This document shows, piece by piece, positions 1-8,100 of a DNA stretch of 64,000 nt. The stretch comes from Avoscillospira sp045652125. GTDB lineage: Bacteria > Bacillota > Clostridia > Oscillospirales > Oscillospiraceae. The position numbers were made by a program, and so were the translations under genes. Under the pieces are notes generated by a model. The model ran no database searches, was not told the DNA's origin, and saw only the letters and a program-made list of their open reading frames with translations. Location of the stretch: assembly GCA_045652125.1 (NCBI GenBank), contig JAZRTT010000037.1, positions 1 through 64,000 of the forward strand. The letters are read 5' to 3'. The stretch's first letter is position 1. Each line of letters begins with the position of its first letter.

Positions 1-35
1 CCCCTCTCGAAAACACCCCACACAGGACCCGCCAC
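1..35 (-). CDS. possible 5' end of an unidentified gene, cut by the window edge
   Basis: Just downstream of the minus-strand gene that ends at 60, a GTG codon (minus strand, 35-33) lies five bases after an AGGAG-like sequence and opens 11 codons (V-A-G-P-V-W-G-V-F-E-R) to the window edge. It could be the next gene of the same transcription unit. Too little sequence is present to name a product, and the start may be fortuitous. Confidence 0.25.
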   Translation of the reverse strand, partial: MAGPVWGVFER

Positions 36-59
36 CTTTACTCCTGCATCGTTTTTGTG

Positions 60-599
60 TCATTCCATCCTTGTGATCCAGCCCAAGAAACCGGCAGATA
101 TCGCCATTTGCCGTTTTTGAGCCAGCGTCTCATCGGTATCGAACAAAATGACCTTCCCCGGTTGGTGAACATAGCGGCAGCCAAGACTTTCCGCAAAAAA
201 GCCTGCTTCTTCCGGCTGTTCCGCTGGCTGCCCCTGTCCGTCAGGACAGGGGAGCGGAAACCGCATGGACAGCCGTTCCAGCAGCAGCCAGCAGCGATTG
301 GGAGCCGCTTCTGCTGCCTGACGAAACCGCTGCCGCAAGTCTCCGCCGGAGATGGAAGAGGAAATCAGAATGCCTGCATGAGACAGTAGCTGCCGCCAAC
401 ATTCCGACACCAGCAGATGGCTGCCATATTCTTTTTCCAGAACCGACAGGGGGACTTCCGCCGTCCGATCCTGCCAGACAGCAGCCAGATAATCTGCATT
501 TGTCATGGCAGATCGAATCTGTCCCGGCGGGACAGGTTCCGGAAGCCAGAGACAGGAAAATTCCTTTCCCGTATTATCATAAATGGTTCTGTGCACCAT
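60..599 (-). CDS. hypothetical protein, unrecognised
   Basis: A 179-residue reading frame with an ATG at 599 (M-V-H-R-T-I-Y-D-N). The frame stays open further upstream, but that extension overlaps the divergent yqeG-like gene and its promoter, so the start at 599 is preferred; a weak GGAAAG precedes it. I do not recognise the family. The middle is rich in Ala, Leu, Arg and Glu (around 'LRQRFRQAAEAAPNRCWLLL'), which suggests helix. The C-terminal part holds 'VILFDTDET', superficially HAD-like but lacking the DxD spacing. There is no signal peptide or clear membrane span. It is divergent from the gene at 660 and shares a 60-base regulatory region with it. A real gene is likely from its length and position; its function is unknown. 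Confidence 0.55.
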   Translation of the reverse strand: MVHRTIYDNTGKEFSCLWLPEPVPPGQIRSAMTNADYLAAVWQDRTAEVPLSVLEKEYGSHLLVSECWRQLLSHAGILISSSISGGDLRQRFRQAAEAAPNRCWLLLERLSMRFPLPCPDGQGQPAEQPEEAGFFAESLGCRYVHQPGKVILFDTDETLAQKRQMAISAGFLGWITRME

Positions 600-616
600 T
601 GGACTTTCCACCGTCC

Positions 617-644
617 TTGTGATATACTTAAAACAATCTATGAT
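617..644 (+). promoter_or_regulatory. predicted sigma-A promoter of the yqeG-like/pepP pair
   Basis: TTGTGA at 617-622 and TATGAT at 639-644 with a 16-base spacer lie 15 bases before the ATG at 660. The predicted start point leaves a very short 5' leader. Confidence 0.5.
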
Positions 645-659
645 AAAGTAGGTTTTTTT

Positions 660-1157
660 ATGTCCCTTTCTTTGATACCCGAGCTTTTGGTGGAAAAGCT
701 CACCGATCTCACGCCGCAGATGCTTCTTGCCCGTGATATCCACTTCCTGATGCTGGATTTTGACAATACGATCGTTCCCTATACCGCAGACCTGCCTGCT
801 CCGGAGATGGAGCAGTGGCTTTTGGAAATGAAGCAGTCGCCTGTGGGACTGTGTGTGGTATCCAACAGCAAGCGAAATCGGGTAAAGGATTTTTGCGCGG
901 CTAGAGAGATCCCCTGCATCACCCATGCCCGAAAGCCGTTTTCCAAAGGTATTTTTCAATGCAGAGATTTATTCGGTTTGGACCTGTGCCATACGGCGCT
1001 GGCGGGAGATCAGATCTACACCGATGTTCTGGGTGCAAACTGTGCAGGCACGATGTCTATATTGGTTCGGCCGATCCATCTGCATAATATATGGCTTCGG
1101 CTGCGGCATTGGCTGGAATTGCCGCTTATTGCCATGGCAAAAAGGAGAATAAAATGA
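660..1157 (+). CDS. YqeG-family HAD-IIIA phosphatase
   Basis: A 165-residue cytoplasmic HAD-superfamily hydrolase of the YqeG/GEP4-like group. All four HAD motifs are visible: D33-F-D35-N-T (motif I, nucleophile and acid/base Asp), S-N-S (II), the Lys of 'ARKPFSKG' (III) and 'GDQIYTDVLG' (IV, Mg-binding Asp). In eukaryotes the related GEP4 dephosphorylates phosphatidylglycerophosphate; the role of bacterial YqeG is less certain, so only phosphatase is claimed. The ATG at 660 gives the usual family length. Its stop overlaps the start of the next gene (ATGA), pointing to translational coupling with the peptidase. Confidence 0.85.
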   Translation: MSLSLIPELLVEKLTDLTPQMLLARDIHFLMLDFDNTIVPYTADLPAPEMEQWLLEMKQSPVGLCVVSNSKRNRVKDFCAAREIPCITHARKPFSKGIFQCRDLFGLDLCHTALAGDQIYTDVLGANCAGTMSILVRPIHLHNIWLRLRHWLELPLIAMAKRRIK

Positions 1158-2215
1158 ACAATCTTCACAAACTGAAAAGTCTGCTCACACAGGTGGATGC
1201 CTTGCTGCTTACAGGTCAGGTCAGCCGCCTGTACGCTGCCGGTTATGATATTTCCGAAGGTGTGGTGTTGATCGGAAAGGAGCAGAACTTCTATTTTACG
1301 GATAGCCGGTATATAGAGGCTGCACAAACCCGGTTAAAGGGCTTTTCGGTTCAGGAGGTCAACCGGGACAATTCCTATTTGGCTGCAATCAATGCCGCAC
1401 TAGAAATATTGAATGCAAAGACCCTCGGTGTGGAGGAGGATTTTTTGACCCACGGGGAATTTCTCCATTATGAAAAAACGCTTCATGCAACGCTGATACC
1501 CTGTCAACAAAAGATATCTTCTTTCCGCCATGTGAAAGAGGATTGGGAAATAGAGATCATGCGGCGGGCACAGAAGATCACCGATCAGACATTCCGGGAA
1601 CTGCTGAAGTTGATCAAACCGGGGATGACAGAAAAGGAGCTGGCGGCGGAGCTGATTTATCGTCTCTACCGAAACGGTGCCGATGCCTTGTCTTTTCCGC
1701 CCATTGTTGTCTCCGGGCCCAATACCAGCCTGCCCCATGGCGTTCCCGGAGAGCGGAAGCTGCAATATGGGGATTTTGTCACGATGGACTTCGGCTGTAT
1801 GGTGGACGGTTATTGCTCCGACATGACCCGAACAGTAGCGATAGGCTTTGTTTCAGAGGAGATGGCCAGGGTCTACGAGACAGTTTTGCGGGCACAGGAG
1901 GCTGGAATTGCTGCTGCAAAAGCAGGCGTGACGGGGCAGATGGTGGATGGTGCTGCACGGCGTGTGATCGAAGAAGCCGGCTACGGGCCATATTTTGGCC
2001 ACGGGTATGGTCATGGTCTGGGGCTGGAGATCCACGAAGCGCCCAACTGCAGCCCATCCAATGATCGGCCCTTGCCTGCGGGAGCTGTGTGCTCCGCCGA
2101 GCCCGGGATTTATCTGCCCGGTAAATTCGGTGTACGCATCGAGGATGTGGTGGTCATTACGGAGGACGGCTGCATAGATTTGACGGAAAGCCCCAAGAAT
2201 TTATTGATTATTTGA
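1154..2215 (+). CDS. pepP: Xaa-Pro aminopeptidase (M24 family)
   Basis: A 353-residue metallopeptidase that removes N-terminal residues preceding proline. The N-terminal creatinase-like domain (about 1-130) is followed by a pita-bread catalytic domain. The metal ligands lie in 'MDFGCMVDGYCSDMTRT' (two Asp), 'GHGYGHGLGLEIHE' (His), 'SAEPGIY' (Glu) and 'VRIEDVVVIT' (Glu), so the dinuclear site is complete. The start ATG overlaps the preceding stop and follows AAAGGAG. Its place directly upstream of efp is a common Firmicute arrangement; EF-P promotes synthesis through polyproline and this enzyme trims Xaa-Pro ends, although a functional link is only inference. Members of this family are sometimes annotated as PepQ or as generic M24 peptidases. 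Confidence 0.93.
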   Translation: MNNLHKLKSLLTQVDALLLTGQVSRLYAAGYDISEGVVLIGKEQNFYFTDSRYIEAAQTRLKGFSVQEVNRDNSYLAAINAALEILNAKTLGVEEDFLTHGEFLHYEKTLHATLIPCQQKISSFRHVKEDWEIEIMRRAQKITDQTFRELLKLIKPGMTEKELAAELIYRLYRNGADALSFPPIVVSGPNTSLPHGVPGERKLQYGDFVTMDFGCMVDGYCSDMTRTVAIGFVSEEMARVYETVLRAQEAGIAAAKAGVTGQMVDGAARRVIEEAGYGPYFGHGYGHGLGLEIHEAPNCSPSNDRPLPAGAVCSAEPGIYLPGKFGVRIEDVVVITEDGCIDLTESPKNLLII

Positions 2216-2234
2216 GAAAACATTCAATTTCCTC

Positions 2235-2263
2235 TTGAAAAAGTCACCTGTATCTAGTATAAT
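2235..2263 (+). promoter_or_regulatory. predicted sigma-A promoter for efp
   Basis: TTGAAA at 2235-2240, a 17-base spacer and a perfect TATAAT at 2258-2263. The roughly 55-base leader contains a small GTCTGC/GCAGAC hairpin before the AGGAGG ribosome binding site. Confidence 0.7.
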
Positions 2264-2325
2264 TCCTTTGTCTATTTAAGTATATTAAGAGCGTCTGCCC
2301 TGCAGACAAGCTTAGGAGGATTATT

Positions 2326-2889
2326 ATGATCAATGTTAGCGATTTCAGAAACGGTGTTACCTTCGAAATGGACGGCAAAGTCATGCAGATCGTGGAATTC
2401 CAGCACGTAAAGCCCGGTAAGGGTGCTGCTTTTGTCCGTGTAAAAATGAAGAATGTTATCACCGGCGGCGTGACGGAGACTACTTTCAATCCCAGCGATA
2501 AGTACCCCACTGCTTACATCGAGAGAAAGAAGATGGAGTACTCCTACAACGATGGCAATCTGTACTACTTTATGGATGGCGAGACCTTTGATATGATTCC
2601 CGTCGATGGCGCAACTTTGGATGACAGCTTCAAGTTTGTCAAAGAAAATGACACCTGCACCGTTTTGTCCTACAAGGGCAATGTGTTCAGCGTGGAAGCT
2701 CCCAACTTTGTGGAGCTGGTCATTGCTCAGACTGAGCCCGGCGTGAAGGGCGATACCGCCACCAACGTTACCAAGCCTGCCGTCACCGAGACCGGTGCAG
2801 AAATCAAGGTGCCTCTGTTCATCAACGAGGGCGACAAGATCTCTATCGATACCCGTACCGGCGAATACATGGGTCGCGCCAAAGGTTAA
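2326..2889 (+). CDS. efp: translation elongation factor P
   Basis: A 187-residue EF-P, which binds ribosomes stalled on polyproline and stimulates peptide-bond formation. It has the three-barrel order: KOW-like N domain, central OB domain (from about 65) and C-terminal domain ending 'SIDTRTGEYMGRA', the usual signature. The tip loop reads 'VKPGKGAAF' with K32 at the position that is modified in other bacteria. Neither a beta-lysine pathway (EpmA/EpmB) nor a rhamnosyltransferase (EarP) is seen here, so the type of modification is unknown. It has a strong ribosome binding site (AGGAGG) and its own promoter, and is followed at 34 bases by a small zinc-ribbon gene. Confidence 0.97.
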   Translation: MINVSDFRNGVTFEMDGKVMQIVEFQHVKPGKGAAFVRVKMKNVITGGVTETTFNPSDKYPTAYIERKKMEYSYNDGNLYYFMDGETFDMIPVDGATLDDSFKFVKENDTCTVLSYKGNVFSVEAPNFVELVIAQTEPGVKGDTATNVTKPAVTETGAEIKVPLFINEGDKISIDTRTGEYMGRAKG

Positions 2890-2922
2890 TAGCCGACTCT
2901 GTTTTTGAAAGGAGAATTTATT

Positions 2923-3333
2923 ATGACACTCACTGAAAGAACCGCTTATCTCAGAGGTCTGATGGAAGGCATGCAGATCGACATGAACACCAACGAGGGC
3001 AAGCTGTTCAAGGCCATCATTGAAACCTTGGATGATCTGGCACTGACTGTCACCGACGTGGAAGAAGTTGTGGACGCTGTTTGCGACGAGTTGGATTCTG
3101 TGGATGAGGATCTGGACGCCATCGAGGAATATCTCCTGGACGAAGAAGATGACGACGAATACGATGATGAGGACGACGAGTATGACTTCGATGATGAGAC
3201 GATTTACGAAGTCAAGTGTCCTGTCTGCAACACCGTGATCAATCTGGACGAGGATATGCTGTTGGCCGGCTCTATCGAGTGCCCTGACTGCGGGGAAGAG
3301 CTGGAATTTGACGCTGACGAGATAGAAGACTGA
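2923..3333 (+). CDS. small acidic zinc-ribbon protein (CD1247 N-terminal-domain type)
   Basis: A 136-residue soluble protein with three parts: a helical N-terminal region ('MTLTERTAYLRGLMEGM'), a strongly acidic stretch of Asp and Glu (about 65-93), and a C-terminal zinc ribbon with paired Cys ('CPVC' and 'CPDC'). This layout matches a clostridial family often encoded next to efp and annotated as CD1247 N-terminal-domain protein, whose function is not established. The start at 2923 follows AAAGGAG. The acidic linker and zinc ribbon would suit nucleic-acid or RNA-polymerase contact, but that is inference. Confidence 0.75.
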   Translation: MTLTERTAYLRGLMEGMQIDMNTNEGKLFKAIIETLDDLALTVTDVEEVVDAVCDELDSVDEDLDAIEEYLLDEEDDDEYDDEDDEYDFDDETIYEVKCPVCNTVINLDEDMLLAGSIECPDCGEELEFDADEIED

Positions 3334-3387
3334 TTTACAAATAACGCTATGGGATGCCATGACCTTATGAGCCTGCAGCACAATTGA

Positions 3388-3473
3388 AAGCGCAAGCTTT
3401 CCGTGTTTGCCCACGGGTTGCGCACCATCAATTTGATAGGGATTCCGTGCCGGGTTATCCCCCCCCGGCACGT
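3388..3473. repeat. two strong hairpins upstream of tRNA-Ala
   Basis: Between the zinc-ribbon gene and tRNA-Ala lie two inverted repeats: GCGCAA...TTGCGC enclosing CCGTG/CACGG, and CGTGCCGGG...CCCGGCACG. Neither is followed by a T run, so they are not standard terminators. They may be processing or stabilising structures; no promoter for the tRNA is obvious between them. Confidence 0.45.
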
Positions 3474-3478
3474 GACTT

Positions 3479-3554
3479 GGGCGATTAGCTCAGCTGGGAG
3501 AGCGTACGGTTCGCATCCGTAAGGTCGTCGGTTCGATCCCGATATCGTCCACCA
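3479..3554 (+). tRNA. tRNA-Ala (CGC)
   Basis: A 76-base cloverleaf with encoded CCA. The acceptor pairs GGGCGAT with ATCGTCC and holds the G3:U70 wobble that is the alanine identity element. The anticodon loop TTCGCAT gives anticodon CGC, which reads GCG. The T loop is GTTCGATCC-like. Confidence 0.93.
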
Positions 3555-3563
3555 ATGCAAGAT

Positions 3564-3599
3564 AATCCGAACCGTCAAGGGTTCGGATTTCTTATTTTT
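3564..3599 (+). terminator. intrinsic terminator after tRNA-Ala
   Basis: AATCCGAACC pairs with GGTTCGGATT around a GTCAA-type loop, followed by a T-rich tail. Confidence 0.85.
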
Positions 3600-3623
3600 C
3601 CAAGAGATATCGTTTTGTCAATG

Positions 3624-3661
3624 CAGACCGTGCCGCAAAATAAGCGGCACAGTCTGTTTTT
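3624..3661 (+). terminator. second intrinsic terminator
   Basis: CAGACCGTGCCGC pairs with GCGGCACAGTCTG (one bulge) followed by TTTTT. No gene is visible between this and the preceding terminator, so it may belong to a lost gene or act as backup. Confidence 0.75.
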
Positions 3662-3844
3662 GGATGTAATCATACTTGCCATATGTTCCTGCCGGGGTTT
3701 GACCACGTTTCCGGGCGAAAAGAAAATAGAAATTGCCGCCCCAACAGCTTAGGAACCGGGACCGGAAGCCTGAATGAAAACAAAATACACAAAAACTGTG
3801 TCGAGACGGCACAGTTTTTTTACATCCCTCTACCAAGAGGAAAC
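3662..3844. other. intergenic stretch with a third terminator-like hairpin
   Basis: No convincing gene is seen. AAACTGTG (3793-3800) pairs with CACAGTTT (3810-3817) and runs into TTTTTT, a third intrinsic terminator-like hairpin before the carA promoter. The tandem terminators suggest that genes were lost here. Confidence 0.55.
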
Positions 3845-3873
3845 TTGACTATTCCGAACGATTAAGGTAGAAT
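3845..3873 (+). promoter_or_regulatory. predicted sigma-A promoter of the carA-carB operon
   Basis: TTGACT (3845-3850), a 17-base spacer and TAGAAT (3868-3873). The start point near 3880 leaves a leader of about 190 bases before carA, which contains a translated-looking ORF and a terminator-like hairpin. Confidence 0.75.
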
Positions 3874-3903
3874 ATAGGACGAAAAAGAGAAAAGGAGGTT
3901 GCA

Positions 3904-4008
3904 GTGATTATGATGAAGTCTATGGCGAGCGTATTGGCTGCGTCCTCTTTTTTCGATCCCGGTCAGACAGGTATTTCTGTTTCCGTTTCGGTTTTTTCGA
4001 TGAGTTAG
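3904..4008 (+). CDS. candidate leader peptide upstream of carA
   Basis: A 34-codon ORF (GTG at 3904, or ATG at 3910) sits behind a perfect AGGAGGT and ends in TAG at 4006-4008. The peptide is Ser/Val/Phe-rich ('SSFFDPGQTGISVSVSVF') and resembles no known protein. Its second half is encoded by U-rich RNA with runs such as TTTTTT at 3949-3954 and 3992-3997. The stop lies about 10 bases before a hairpin followed by eight T. Promoter, strong ribosome binding site, U-rich translated leader and terminator together resemble the enterobacterial pyrL-pyrBI layout, where UTP-dependent pausing controls ribosome-polymerase coupling. Function here is inference; the ORF could be chance. Confidence 0.5.
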   Translation: MIMMKSMASVLAASSFFDPGQTGISVSVSVFSMS

Positions 4009-4018
4009 CTTCCTTTCG

Positions 4019-4050
4019 TGGTTGCTGCTTTCGGAAGAACCGTTTTTTTT
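4019..4050 (+). terminator. possible attenuator before carA
   Basis: TGGTT (4019-4023) pairs with AACCG (4038-4042), and CTT (4028-4030) pairs with AAG (4035-4037) around TCGG, with a four-base bulge; TTTTTTTT follows at 4043-4050. An alternative pairing, CTTTCG (4013-4018) with CGGAAG (4032-4037), would compete with it. It lies inside the predicted car transcript, only 23 bases before the carA ATG. Confidence 0.5.
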
Positions 4051-4072
4051 AAGCTGAAAAGGATGTGACAGC

Positions 4073-5134
4073 ATGAAGAAGAGATATTTGATTTTGGAAG
4101 ACGGTACCATTTTTCAGGGTTGGGCTTTTGGAGCTGACAAGGCCGTGATAGGCGAGCTGGTATTCCACACCGGCGTGGTGGGCTATGTGGAGAATCTGAC
4201 AGATCCCCGCTACTGCGGTCAGATCCTGATGCAGACTTTCCCGATGGCCGGAAATTACGGAATCATGGAAGAAGATTTTGAAGGAAAGCCTTTGCTTTCC
4301 GGTTTTGTGGCGAAGGAATTTTGCCCAAATCCCAGCAATTTCCGCTGCCAGTACGATCTGGATACATTTCTGAAAAACCACGATATTCCGGGCCTTTGCG
4401 GTGTGGACACCCGTGAGCTGACCAACCGCATCCGGGAATACGGTGTTGTCAACGCGATGATTACGGAAAAGCTGCCGGAGGTCTTTGAGGAGATCGCATC
4501 CTTTGCGGTTACCGGGGCGGTGACAAAGGCGACCTGTGCCGCACCGTACACCTGTGAAGCAGAAGCAGAGCAGCAGGGGCATGTGGTATTGGTGGACTAC
4601 GGCGTACAGCAGAGCCTGATTCGGTCACTGTGTCATCGGGGCTGCAAGGTTACGGTAGTGCCTGCCCAAACAACGGCGGCAGAGATTCTTGCTTATGAGC
4701 CGGATGGCATTGTTCTTTCCGGAGGACCCGGCGATCCGGCGGAAAACAAAGACTGCATTGCCGTCATTGCCGATTTGGCAGGCAAAAAGCCGATCATGGC
4801 AGTAGGATTGGGTCACCAAATGCTGGCGATCGCCATGGGCGGACGGACGCAAAAGATGAAATACGGTCACAGGGGCTGCAACCAACCTTGCCGGGATCTG
4901 ACCGGCATGCGAACCTATATCACAAGCCAAAACCATGGCTATAAAGTCTTGACGCAGACCGTGCCGCACAGCGAGGAATACTTCCGCAATACCAATGACG
5001 GCTCCTGCGAGGGGCTGATCTATCCCGAACACAAGGCGTTTTCGGTGCAGTTCCATCCCGATGGCTGTACCACCGGTGCAAAAAATACCAACGTCCTGTA
5101 CGATCGGTTTCTGACTATGATAAAGGAGGGCTGA
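4073..5134 (+). CDS. carA: carbamoyl-phosphate synthase small subunit with a missing glutaminase Cys
   Basis: 353 residues, normal length. The N-terminal CarA domain (about 1-140, 'LEDGTIFQGWAFG') is followed by a class-I glutamine amidotransferase domain. The small subunit normally hydrolyses glutamine and channels ammonia to CarB for carbamoyl phosphate, used in pyrimidine and arginine synthesis. 'VLSGGPGDP' and 'TSQNHGY' are conserved. The nucleophile elbow, normally G-I-C-L-G-H-Q, reads A-V-G-L-G-H-Q: the catalytic Cys is Gly245 (codon GGA). The catalytic His is kept (H328), but the next acidic residue is Asp330 where Glu is usual ('FHPDG'). As read, it should not hydrolyse glutamine; the complex may use free ammonia, as vertebrate CPS1 does with Ser at this site. 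It is followed three bases later by carB. Confidence 0.9.
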   Translation: MKKRYLILEDGTIFQGWAFGADKAVIGELVFHTGVVGYVENLTDPRYCGQILMQTFPMAGNYGIMEEDFEGKPLLSGFVAKEFCPNPSNFRCQYDLDTFLKNHDIPGLCGVDTRELTNRIREYGVVNAMITEKLPEVFEEIASFAVTGAVTKATCAAPYTCEAEAEQQGHVVLVDYGVQQSLIRSLCHRGCKVTVVPAQTTAAEILAYEPDGIVLSGGPGDPAENKDCIAVIADLAGKKPIMAVGLGHQMLAIAMGGRTQKMKYGHRGCNQPCRDLTGMRTYITSQNHGYKVLTQTVPHSEEYFRNTNDGSCEGLIYPEHKAFSVQFHPDGCTTGAKNTNVLYDRFLTMIKEG

Positions 5135-5137
5135 ACC

Positions 5138-8100
5138 ATGCCGCTGAATCCCCAAATCAAAAAAGTGCTTGTTATCGGCTCCGGCCCTATTGTCATCGGG
5201 CAGGCCGCGGAATTTGATTATGCCGGTGCTCAGGCCTGCCGTGTGCTGAAAGAGGCGGGCCTGGATGTGGTACTGGTGAACTCCAATCCCGCTACCATTA
5301 TGACAGACAACGCCATGGCTGATGAGATCTATCTGGAGCCCCTGACCTCTCAGACCATCAAGCGGATTATCGAAAAAGAAAAGCCCGATTCCATGCTGGC
5401 CGGTCTTGGCGGTCAGGTGGGTTTGACCATTGCCATGGAACTGAACCAGGAGGGCTTCCTCCAACGCCACAATGTCCGGCTTCTGGGCACCAATGCCGAT
5501 TCCATCTCCAGAGCAGAGGATCGGCAGCTGTTCAAGGATACCATGGATGAGATCGGACAGCCGACCATCGCTTCCGATATTGCACAGACGCTGGAAGACG
5601 CCCTGGCAGTCGCTGCCCGAATCGGCTATCCTGTCATTGTTCGTCCTGCGTTTACCCTTGGCGGTGCAGGCGGCGGCGTAGCCTATACGGAAGAAGAGCT
5701 GCGGATCGTGGCTCGCACCGGACTGGATGTTTCGCCCATTACGCAGATTTTGGTGGAACGCTACATCAAAGGCTGGAAAGAAGTAGAGTTTGAAACCATG
5801 CGGGATGCTGCCGGAAACGCCATTGCGGTTTGCTCCATGGAGAACTTTGACCCTGTGGGTGTCCACACCGGTGATTCCATCGTTGTGGCTCCGGCGCTGA
5901 CGCTGGCACAGAAAGAGTATCAGATGCTCCGCAAGGCCGCATTGGATATTGTAGAAGCGCTGCAGATCGTAGGTGGCTGTAACTGCCAATTTGCTTTGAA
6001 CCCTGAGAGCTTTGAATATGCCGTGATCGAGGTCAACCCCCGTGTTTCCAGATCCTCCGCGTTGGCTTCCAAGGCTACCGGCTATCCCATTGCAAAAATC
6101 ACCACCAAAGTCGCCCTTGGCTACACGCTGGACGAGATCACCAATGACATTACCGGAAAAACCTGCGCATGCTTTGAGCCTGCCGTGGACTATGTGGTGG
6201 TCAAATTCCCCAAATGGCCTTTTGACAAGTTCTATGGTTCCAGTCGAGAGCTTGGTACCCAGATGAAGGCCACCGGAGAGGTCATGTCCATCGCACCCAG
6301 TTTTGAGATGGCCATTATGAAAGCTGTTCGGGGTGCCGAGATCGGGCTGGATACCCTCAATGCCAAGCCGGTTTCCGATGAACCTCTGGCACAGCGGTTG
6401 GAGCATCAGGATGATCGCCGTCTGTTCACAGTCTTTGAAGCATTGAAGGCCGGTTGGAGTGTTGATGATATTCACAGCATTACCATGATCGACGAGTGGT
6501 TTTTGAGCAAGCTCCTCAATTTGGCAGAATTCGAACAATCCATTGCCGGTGTTCCTCTGGACAAAAAGGAATACATGAAAGCCAAAAAAATGGGCTATCC
6601 CGATAAGGCATTGGAGCGAATCACCGGGCACGAACTGCCCCCCAAAAAGTGGGCTTACTATAAGATGGTGGATACCTGTGCTGCCGAGTACAATGCAACT
6701 ACCCCGTATTTTTATTCTACCTTTGACAATTTCTGTGAAGCCCGCAGATTCCGCCGTTCCGGCCGTCCTGTGGTCATGGTCCTGGGCTCCGGCCCCATCC
6801 GCATTGGTCAGGGCATCGAGTTTGACTATTCCTCCGTCCACTGTGTTTGGACGCTGAAAGAGTTGGGCTATGACGTGGTCATTGTCAATAATAACCCGGA
6901 AACCGTTTCCACGGACTATGACACCGCTGACCGGCTGTACTTTGAACCCCTTTGTCCCGAAGATGTGATGAATATCATTGAGGTGGAAAAGCCCGTAGGC
7001 GTCGTGGTTGCCTTTGGTGGCCAGACCGCCATTAAGCTGACGGAATTTCTGGACAAAAACGGTGTGCAGATTCTGGGCACCAGTCAGGATTCCATCGACT
7101 TGGCAGAGGATCGGGAACGGTTTGATGCCCTTTTGGAGGAATTTAGCATCCGTCGTCCCAAGGGTATGGGCGTTCAGTCTTTGGAAGATGCCCTCAATGC
7201 TGCCAAAACGCTGGAATATCCGGTTCTGCTCCGTCCCTCTTACGTCATCGGCGGTCAGAATATGGTCATTGCCCACAATGATGAAGATGTCCGGGTTTAT
7301 ATGGAAATGATTCTGGCGCAGGGAATCGAGAATCCGGTGCTGGTGGATAAGTATATGTCCGGCATAGAACTGGAAGTGGATGTGATCTCCGACGGTGTGG
7401 ATGTACTGATTCCCGGTATCATGCGTCATGTGGAGCGAGCCGGTGTTCACTCCGGTGACTCAATTGCTGTTTATCCGCCCTATGGCATGACCGACCGCAT
7501 GATCGAAAATGTGGTCAGTGTATCCACAGAGCTGGCTTTGGCTATGAAGACCAAGGGTCTGTTGAATATTCAGTATTTGTTCTACAACGGAAAACTCTAT
7601 GTGATCGAAGTGAACCCCAGAGCGTCCCGCACCATTCCCTATATTTCCAAGGTTACCGGCGTGCCCATGGTCGATCTGGCCACCCGGGTCATGATGGGCC
7701 AGGCTCTGAAGGATCTGGGCTACGGTACCGGACTGTATCCCACGCCCCCATATTACTGCGTAAAAGTTCCCGTGTTCTCTTTTGAAAAACTCTCCGATGC
7801 CAACTCCCGGCTTGGCCCCGAGATGAAGTCCACCGGTGAAGCGCTGGGTCTGGGCCGCACCATGACAGAGGCTCTGTTCAAGGGGCTGACTTCTTCCGGT
7901 ATCCGTGTGGCTTCTGTTCAGCCCGGTGAGCGGCTGGGTGCATTGATCTCCGTGGATGACCATGATCTGCTGGAAGTGGTCGGTCTTGCCAAAAAGCTGG
8001 ACGACCTGGGCGTGGCTATGTATGCTACCCCCAAGACGGCTTTGGCTATCGAAAAGTTGGGTATTCAGGTCCATCAGGTCAAATCCATCAAGGAATCCGA

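Noticed and set aside
3845..4072. PyrR-binding attenuator before carA
   Set aside because: No sequence resembling the PyrR anti-antiterminator loop consensus was found in the leader.
4799..4816. The Cys-to-Gly change in CarA as a sequencing error
   Set aside because: GGA is two base changes from a Cys codon and the surrounding frame is intact, so a single miscall does not explain it; still, raw reads were not available.
4625..7450. A 941-codon open frame on the minus strand opposite carA/carB, and similar long frames opposite malQ, the aryl operon and the calcium ATPase
   Set aside because: They lie wholly over strongly conserved genes, have no ribosome binding sites, and their composition (His, Gln and Gly-rich) is that of an antisense shadow frame.
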